From Micropruina sp. (GTDB taxonomy: Bacteria; Actinomycetota; Actinomycetes; Propionibacteriales; Propionibacteriaceae), in contig JADJTM010000002.1 of NCBI GenBank assembly GCA_016711205.1, positions 868,001 through 932,000 of the forward strand: a DNA stretch of 64,000 bases. Direction: 5' to 3'. Shown here one piece after another: positions 59,778 to 64,000 of this stretch. The position numbers were made by a program, and so were the translations under genes. Each line of letters starts with the position of its first letter. Positions within the stretch are counted from its first letter, which is position 1. The notes beneath the pieces are model-generated. The model was not told where the DNA came from. It searched no databases and was given only the letters and a program-made list of their open reading frames with translations.

Positions 59778-61046
59778 TCAGACCAGGAACCGGTAGAACG
59801 GGCTGTCGGGTGGCACTCGTTCGACGCTGATGCGGCTGCGCTGCATCTTGTCGAGCAGCCACGACAGGTCGTCGGGGTCGCCGAGTTCGATGCCGACCAG
59901 CGCCGGACCCACTTCGCGGTTGGAGCGCTTCACGTACTCGAACAGGGTGATGTCGTCGTCGGGGCCGAGCACCTCGTCGAGAAAGCGCCGCAGGGCCCCC
60001 GGCTCCTGCGGAAAGTTGACCAGAAAGTAGTGCTTTCGGCCCTCGTAGACCAGTGCCCGCTCTTCGATCTCGGCGTAGCGGGACAGGTCGTTGTTGCCGC
60101 CGGAGACGATCGCCACCACCACCCGTCCGGCCGAGGGACGGTAGATGCCCAGCGCCGCGGTGGCGAGGGCGCCGGCGGGCTCGGCGATCACACCGTCCGT
60201 CTGGTACAGGGCCAGCATCTCGGAACAGATGCGGCCCTCGGGCACCGAGAACATGTGCGGTTTGAGACGTTGCACGATCGAGAAAGTGAGGTCGCCGACC
60301 CGACGAACGGCCGCGCCGTCGACGAACGTGTCGAGCTTGGGCAGGTCGCGCGGACGGCCGGCCTCGAGAGCGGCCGTCATGGACGCCGCCCCTGACGGTT
60401 CGGCCCCGACCACCTTGGTGGCGGGGTGCCACTGGGCCAGCCAGGTCATGCAGCCGGCGATCATGCCGCCGCCGCCCACCGGCACGATCAGGGTGTCGGG
60501 AGCCCGGCCCAGCTGCGCGACGATCTCGGCTGCAACGGTGCCCTGGCCGGCGATGGTGCGGGCGTCGTCGAAGGCCGGCACCAGGGTGCGGCCCTCGGCT
60601 GCCGCCACCCGGTGCGCGAGCTCGGCCGCCTCGTCGTAGGTGTCACCGTGCACGATGAGTTCGGCCCAGCCCTCGCCAAGCTGCCGCATGCGCTGCCGCT
60701 TCTGCCGCGGCGTGGTGGACGGCACGAAGATCTGCGCCTTGATGCCCAGCCGGGCGCACGCGTAGGCGACCCCCTGACCGTGGTTGCCGGCACTCGCGCA
60801 GGCGACGCCGGCCGCTCGCTCGGCCTGGCCGAGTTGGGCGATCAGGTTGTAGGCGCCCCGCAGCTTGTACGAGCGGACGGGCTGCAGGTCTTCGCGCTTG
60901 AGCCACACCTGCGCACCGGTGGCTTCGGAGAGACGCTTGTTGTACTGCAAGGGGGTCTCGACGACCACGCCGGCCAACCGCTCGGCCGCCTGCTCGATGA
61001 GCTGCGCTGTCACCTCGGTGGAGCCTGTCGAAACCATGACGCTCAT
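59778..61046 (-). CDS. ilvA: Threonine dehydratase
   Basis: The 422-residue PLP enzyme deaminates threonine to 2-oxobutanoate for isoleucine synthesis. The Schiff-base lysine is in SYKLRGAYN; SAGNHGQGVAYACARLGI, VPVGGGGMIAGC and VAIVSGGNNDLS bind PLP, and a short ACT-like C-terminal domain (HYFLVNFPQEPGALRRFLDEVLGPDDDITLFEY) is present. Start may be ATG 61046 or 61037, with GACAAT 7 nt before the second. The N-terminal codons (MVSTGSTEV) overlap a REP-like sequence. A membrane protein gene follows with coupling. Confidence 0.93.
   Translation of the reverse strand: MSVMVSTGSTEVTAQLIEQAAERLAGVVVETPLQYNKRLSEATGAQVWLKREDLQPVRSYKLRGAYNLIAQLGQAERAAGVACASAGNHGQGVAYACARLGIKAQIFVPSTTPRQKRQRMRQLGEGWAELIVHGDTYDEAAELAHRVAAAEGRTLVPAFDDARTIAGQGTVAAEIVAQLGRAPDTLIVPVGGGGMIAGCMTWLAQWHPATKVVGAEPSGAASMTAALEAGRPRDLPKLDTFVDGAAVRRVGDLTFSIVQRLKPHMFSVPEGRICSEMLALYQTDGVIAEPAGALATAALGIYRPSAGRVVVAIVSGGNNDLSRYAEIEERALVYEGRKHYFLVNFPQEPGALRRFLDEVLGPDDDITLFEYVKRSNREVGPALVGIELGDPDDLSWLLDKMQRSRISVERVPPDSPFYRFLV
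61017..61037. repeat. REP-like sequence covering the ilvA start
   Basis: GGTGGAGCCTGTCGAAACC (61017-61035) differs from 58911-58929 at two positions out of 19. It is the reverse complement of the first codons of ilvA and encodes VSTGST there. Confidence 0.6.
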
Positions 61047-61066
61047 TGTCGCGGCTCGCCGCGCCC

Positions 61067-62641
61067 TCAGCCAGCAGTACGTCGATCGCGGGACGCCGGT
61101 GGCTGGACGATGTCGCCGGCGACCAGTTCGTCGAGTGCCGGCTGGGGCCGGGTGAGCCCTTCAGGATCGTCGTCGCGCCGGGCGCCGATGATGGGGGTGA
61201 CCTGCGCGGCGTTCTCGACCAGTTCGGGCGCGGTCAGGGGCCGGACGGCGGCGTCGGTCGCATGCACCGCATCGAGTTGCTTGTCGGTGACGTGCAGGTC
61301 GCGCAGCTTGCGGGCGGTCGGCAGCACCCGGCCCTCGATCGAGCCGACCGCGTCGTTGTAGGCGCGCACGGACGCGGTGAGCGAGCGTCCGATGCGGTCG
61401 AAGTGCCCGCCCAGGATGCCCAGCCGGTCGTACAGCTCGCGAGCCAGCTCGGACACCTGCGCGGCCGACTCGGCGAGACCGGCCTGTCGCCAGCCGTAGG
61501 CGACCGCGCGCAGCAGGGCGATCAGCGTGGTCGGGGTGGCCAGAATGATGCTGCGGGTGGCCGCGTACTCGTGCAGATCGGGCAGCTGGCTGAGCGCCTC
61601 GGCGGCCAGCGCCTCGCTGGGCATGAACAGCACCACGAACTCGGGAGTGCCGTAGTCGCTCTTGAAGTACGACTTGCCCGACAGTTGGTCGATGTGCGTC
61701 TTCACGTTCTTGGCGAACTGTTGCAGCCCGGTCTCGCGGACGGCGGCGTCGTCGGCCTCGTACGCATCGAGGAACGCGCTCAACGGCACCTTGGAGTCGA
61801 CCCAGACGAAGCGGCCGCCATCGAGCAGCACCTTGAGGTCGGGCCGGATGACCCGGTCTGCGGACGTGCTCGTGGTCTGCTGGGTGAGAAAGTCGCAATG
61901 CTCGACCATGCCGGCCACCTCGACCACCCGCTTGAGCTGTTGCTCGCCCCAGTTGCCCCGGACGTGCGGCTTGCGCAGCGCGGTGATCAGCGCCCGGGTT
62001 TCGGTGCGCAGCCGCTCACCGGTGTCACGCACCGCGGTGACCTGACCGGCCAACTCGGTGGTCATGCGCACCCGTTCTTTCTCGACCTCACCCAACCGCT
62101 GGTTGAACGCCTCCAGCGATTCGCGGACCGGCTTCATCAGCAGGTCGGTGGCCCGCAGCCGCTGCTCGGCGCTCGCCTCGGCCGACTTGCCCTGGCGCTC
62201 GAGCGTTTCGCTGGACAGCACCTTGAACTGGGCGATCATCGATTCGCGATCGGTCGCCAGCTCGCGCGCCCGGCTGAGGGCGGCCTCACGCTGTGCCACA
62301 GCGGCGGCGAGCTGGGCGGACACCTCGGCGGCTTCGCTCATGGCTTCGGCCGCCCTGGCCCGGGCGTCCGCCACGTCGGCGCGGAACCGTTCGGCATCGG
62401 TTGCGTTGCGCGCCAGTTCGGATCGGGCGGCCGCCGCGTCGGCCCGCGCAGCGGATGCCTCGGCTCGCGCGACGGCAGCCTGCTGGCTCGCCGACGCCAC
62501 CTCCGAGCGCGTGTCGGAAGCGGCGGCCTGCTGCCGTGCTTGCGAGGCCGTCGCATTCGCTCGCATCACCTGGCGCACGACCAGCCCACCGAGGAGGGCA
62601 CCAAGCCCTGCCGCGATCAGAATCCACGCCGCCACGTCCAT
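61067..62641 (-). CDS. rmuC: DNA recombination protein RmuC
   Basis: The 524-residue protein has an N-terminal membrane helix (AAWILIAAGLGALLGGLVV), a long Ala/Arg/Glu coiled coil (residues ~30-165) and the RmuC nuclease-like core: KPHVRGNWGEQQLKRVVEVAGM, RPDLKVLLDGGRFVWVDSKVPLSAFLDA, EFVVLFMPSEALAAEAL, IILATPTTLIALLRAVAYGW. It belongs to the PD-(D/E)xK-like family that limits DNA rearrangements. The ATG at 62641 is chosen (AGGA upstream); a GTG at 62671 would add ten residues. The antisense open frame is Gln/Gly/His-rich and not real. Confidence 0.93.
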   Translation of the reverse strand: MDVAAWILIAAGLGALLGGLVVRQVMRANATASQARQQAAASDTRSEVASASQQAAVARAEASAARADAAAARSELARNATDAERFRADVADARARAAEAMSEAAEVSAQLAAAVAQREAALSRARELATDRESMIAQFKVLSSETLERQGKSAEASAEQRLRATDLLMKPVRESLEAFNQRLGEVEKERVRMTTELAGQVTAVRDTGERLRTETRALITALRKPHVRGNWGEQQLKRVVEVAGMVEHCDFLTQQTTSTSADRVIRPDLKVLLDGGRFVWVDSKVPLSAFLDAYEADDAAVRETGLQQFAKNVKTHIDQLSGKSYFKSDYGTPEFVVLFMPSEALAAEALSQLPDLHEYAATRSIILATPTTLIALLRAVAYGWRQAGLAESAAQVSELARELYDRLGILGGHFDRIGRSLTASVRAYNDAVGSIEGRVLPTARKLRDLHVTDKQLDAVHATDAAVRPLTAPELVENAAQVTPIIGARRDDDPEGLTRPQPALDELVAGDIVQPPASRDRRTAG

Positions 62642-62820
62642 GTTCTCGATCCTGCCGGGTGGCACCGACAAAACCGGTGACCGACTCGGCGGTAGCCTCG
62701 TTTGCCTGTCGGTCGAACGGGGTGACAGCTATGCTGCAAAGGTGCGGCGCGCCGAAGCGCCGTTGCCAATGGCCGTCCCTGGTGAAGCCAGTCTTCGCGC
62801 AACGACAAGGAGAAACAGTC

Positions 62821-63030
62821 ATGACCGAGTCCAATGAATCGCCACACCTGAAGCGCAACACGTACGAAACCGCGACCGAAGACGCCGGTGAGAAGACCGG
62901 CTACGACGCCGCGGATCCCGACGTCACCGAAGAGGGTTACACCGCCGAGGGCGTGCTGCGGCACCACAATGAAGAGGCACCCTGGGGGCGCACCGCAGAG
63001 GGTGATGAGGGCGACCAACCCGCCGAATAG
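62821..63030 (+). CDS. Small acidic hypothetical protein
   Basis: The 69-residue acidic protein (SPHLKRNTYETATEDAGEKT ...) has no helix, cysteine or known domain and is likely disordered. The ATG follows an AAGGAGA site, supporting real translation, and the composition is clearly coding-like. Its frame continues upstream in an Arg-rich stretch antisense to rmuC that is not real. A strong hairpin follows its stop. Confidence 0.75.
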   Translation: MTESNESPHLKRNTYETATEDAGEKTGYDAADPDVTEEGYTAEGVLRHHNEEAPWGRTAEGDEGDQPAE

Positions 63031-63060
63031 AAGCTTGGGCGGCACTGCCGTTGTCACATC

Positions 63061-63094
63061 GATGGGCTGGCGGGTTCACATCCGCCGGCCCATC
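63061..63094. terminator. Strong hairpin between convergent small gene and fdhD
   Basis: GATGGGCTGGCGG (63061-63073) pairs with CCGCCGGCCCATC (63082-63094), 13 bp with one G-U, and an 8-nt loop. There is no T-run, so it resembles a GC-rich actinobacterial terminator or a bidirectional stop. Confidence 0.5.
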
Positions 63095-63120
63095 GGCGTT
63101 CCACGTGAGTCGGGACTCGC

Positions 63121-63969
63121 TTATGGGAGTTCGCTGGGCGAGCTGACCACGACGCGGTCGGCACGGCTGTACACGTTCATGGATTCGCCGCGCAGAAAGC
63201 CGACGAGGGCGAGACCTGACGATTCGGCCAGCTCGACGGCGAGCGACGAGGGAGCAGAAACCGCGGCGAGCACCGCAACGCCTGCCATCACCGCCTTCTG
63301 CACCAGTTCGAAGCTCGCACGTCCAGAGACCAGCAGCACGGTTCCCGCCAGCGGGAGCCGATCGCCCAGCACCGCCCAGCCGACGACCTTGTCGACGGCG
63401 TTGTGACGACCGACGTCCTCGCGCAGCACCAGCAGCTCGCCGGTGCCGGCGTCGAAGAGGGCGGCGGCATGCAGCCCTCCGGTTTTGTGGAAGATCGCCT
63501 GCTGCTGCCGCAGTAGCCCGGGCATGCGGGTCAGGGCTTCGACCGACACGGACGTGGGATCGCTCGCCACCGGATGGGTCGACACGGTGGCGACGGCTTC
63601 GATCGAGGCCTTGCCGCACACCCCGCACGAACTGGTGGTGTAGAAGTTGCGGTTCGGCTCGGGTGCCGCGACGCCGGGTGCCAGGGTCACCTCGAGCACG
63701 TTGTAGGTGTTGCCTTCACCGCCCGAGCCGGGACCGCCGCAGTGAATGGCCGTCCGCAACTCGCCCCCGCGGGCGATCACACCCTCCGAGACCAGAAAGC
63801 CGGCAGCGAGTTCGACGTCCGAACCCGGGGTGCGCATGGTGACCGCGAGCGGCTTGCCGCCGACCCGGATCTCGAGTGGCTCTTCGACGGCGAGCACGTC
63901 GATGTGCCGCGTCGCGCCCGTCGCGAGGGCGATTCTCACCACGGGTCTGCGTGCCGTGAGCCGCCCCAT
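63121..63969 (-). CDS. fdhD: Formate dehydrogenase accessory sulfurtransferase FdhD
   Basis: The 282-residue protein transfers sulfur to the molybdenum cofactor of formate dehydrogenase. Key motifs are VEEPLEIRVGG, GFLVSEGVI, NFYTTSSCGVCGK (the CxxC sulfur-carrying loop), HKTGGLHAAALFD, REDVGRHNAVDKVVGWA and LLVSGRASFELVQKA. Length and motifs are complete. It is consistent with the moeA/moaC/mog genes earlier in the window, though no formate dehydrogenase gene is present here. Confidence 0.96.
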   Translation of the reverse strand: MGRLTARRPVVRIALATGATRHIDVLAVEEPLEIRVGGKPLAVTMRTPGSDVELAAGFLVSEGVIARGGELRTAIHCGGPGSGGEGNTYNVLEVTLAPGVAAPEPNRNFYTTSSCGVCGKASIEAVATVSTHPVASDPTSVSVEALTRMPGLLRQQQAIFHKTGGLHAAALFDAGTGELLVLREDVGRHNAVDKVVGWAVLGDRLPLAGTVLLVSGRASFELVQKAVMAGVAVLAAVSAPSSLAVELAESSGLALVGFLRGESMNVYSRADRVVVSSPSELP

Positions 63970-64000
63970 CCCGTCAGGCTAGTCCCTGATGGGAATCGCA

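Noticed and set aside
61046..62680. 544-codon plus-strand frame opposite rmuC
   Set aside because: Gly/Gln/His-rich antisense frame without motifs; rmuC is clearly coding.

Overview
The window reads as chromosomal DNA of a high-GC Gram-positive actinobacterium. The basis is strong GC bias at third codon positions, the families present (DUF4031-HD, DUF4245, DUF5979 and LPxTG-type surface proteins, NrtR, a TagG/TagH wall teichoic acid exporter) and the many genes whose ATG or GTG lies 5-7 nt after a TANNNT hexamer, the signature of leaderless transcripts. A member of the Propionibacteriales is plausible, but that placement is inference. No rRNA, tRNA, CRISPR array, phage or insertion sequence was recognised.

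Layout. 1-5.4 kb: an edge-truncated CopD/CtaG membrane protein, a cytidylate-kinase-like protein, a tiny GNPG-repeat protein, a zinc alcohol dehydrogenase and a two-gene membrane/hydrolase operon. 5.6-11.8 kb: NAD synthesis, with nadA-nadB-nadC as one operon with 4-nt overlaps, a flavin-dependent nitronate monooxygenase family gene under a double palindrome, and the NAD regulator nrtR. 11.8-18.5 kb: a candidate structured RNA, two D-Ala-D-Ala-peptidase-like secreted proteins, a DUF4031-HD fusion, a PEBP protein, an aldolase-fold protein without its catalytic lysine, an LPxTG-like surface protein and pgi.

18.8-36.6 kb is a wall teichoic acid or related glycopolymer island. It holds an ABC exporter (TagG/TagH), a glycerol-3-phosphate cytidylyltransferase fused to an oxidoreductase, a CDP-ribitol-synthase-like fusion, three CDP-glycerol glycerophosphotransferase-type polymerases with polytopic membrane N-termini, a large GT2 glycosyltransferase, and two big secreted proteins with phosphodiesterase folds (a PLD fold with FG-GAP repeats and an EEP fold with fibronectin III domains). 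Precursor supply, polymerisation, decoration, export and possible extracellular trimming or turnover could all be encoded here. This is the most system-like part of the window. Its DNA looks visibly less GC-rich than the flanks.

36.7-46.1 kb: molybdenum cofactor genes (moeA, moaC, mog), a YjbR-HEAT fusion, a spermidine-synthase-like methyltransferase fold, an operon of three anchored proteins of unknown function, membrane proteins, a PAP2 phosphatase, a squalene-cyclase-like toroid protein and a DUF4245 protein. 46.2-50.7 kb: acetyl-CoA synthetase, a tyrosine phosphatase preceded by a promoter, operator, small ORF and hairpin, and xseB/xseA. 50.9-57.7 kb: a giant LPQTG surface adhesin of about 15 DUF5979-like repeats, interrupted by two single-base frameshifts. 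57.7-64 kb: ispH, a REP-type repeat cluster, a small membrane protein, ilvA, rmuC, a small acidic protein and fdhD, which together with the mo genes suggests a molybdenum-dependent formate dehydrogenase elsewhere.
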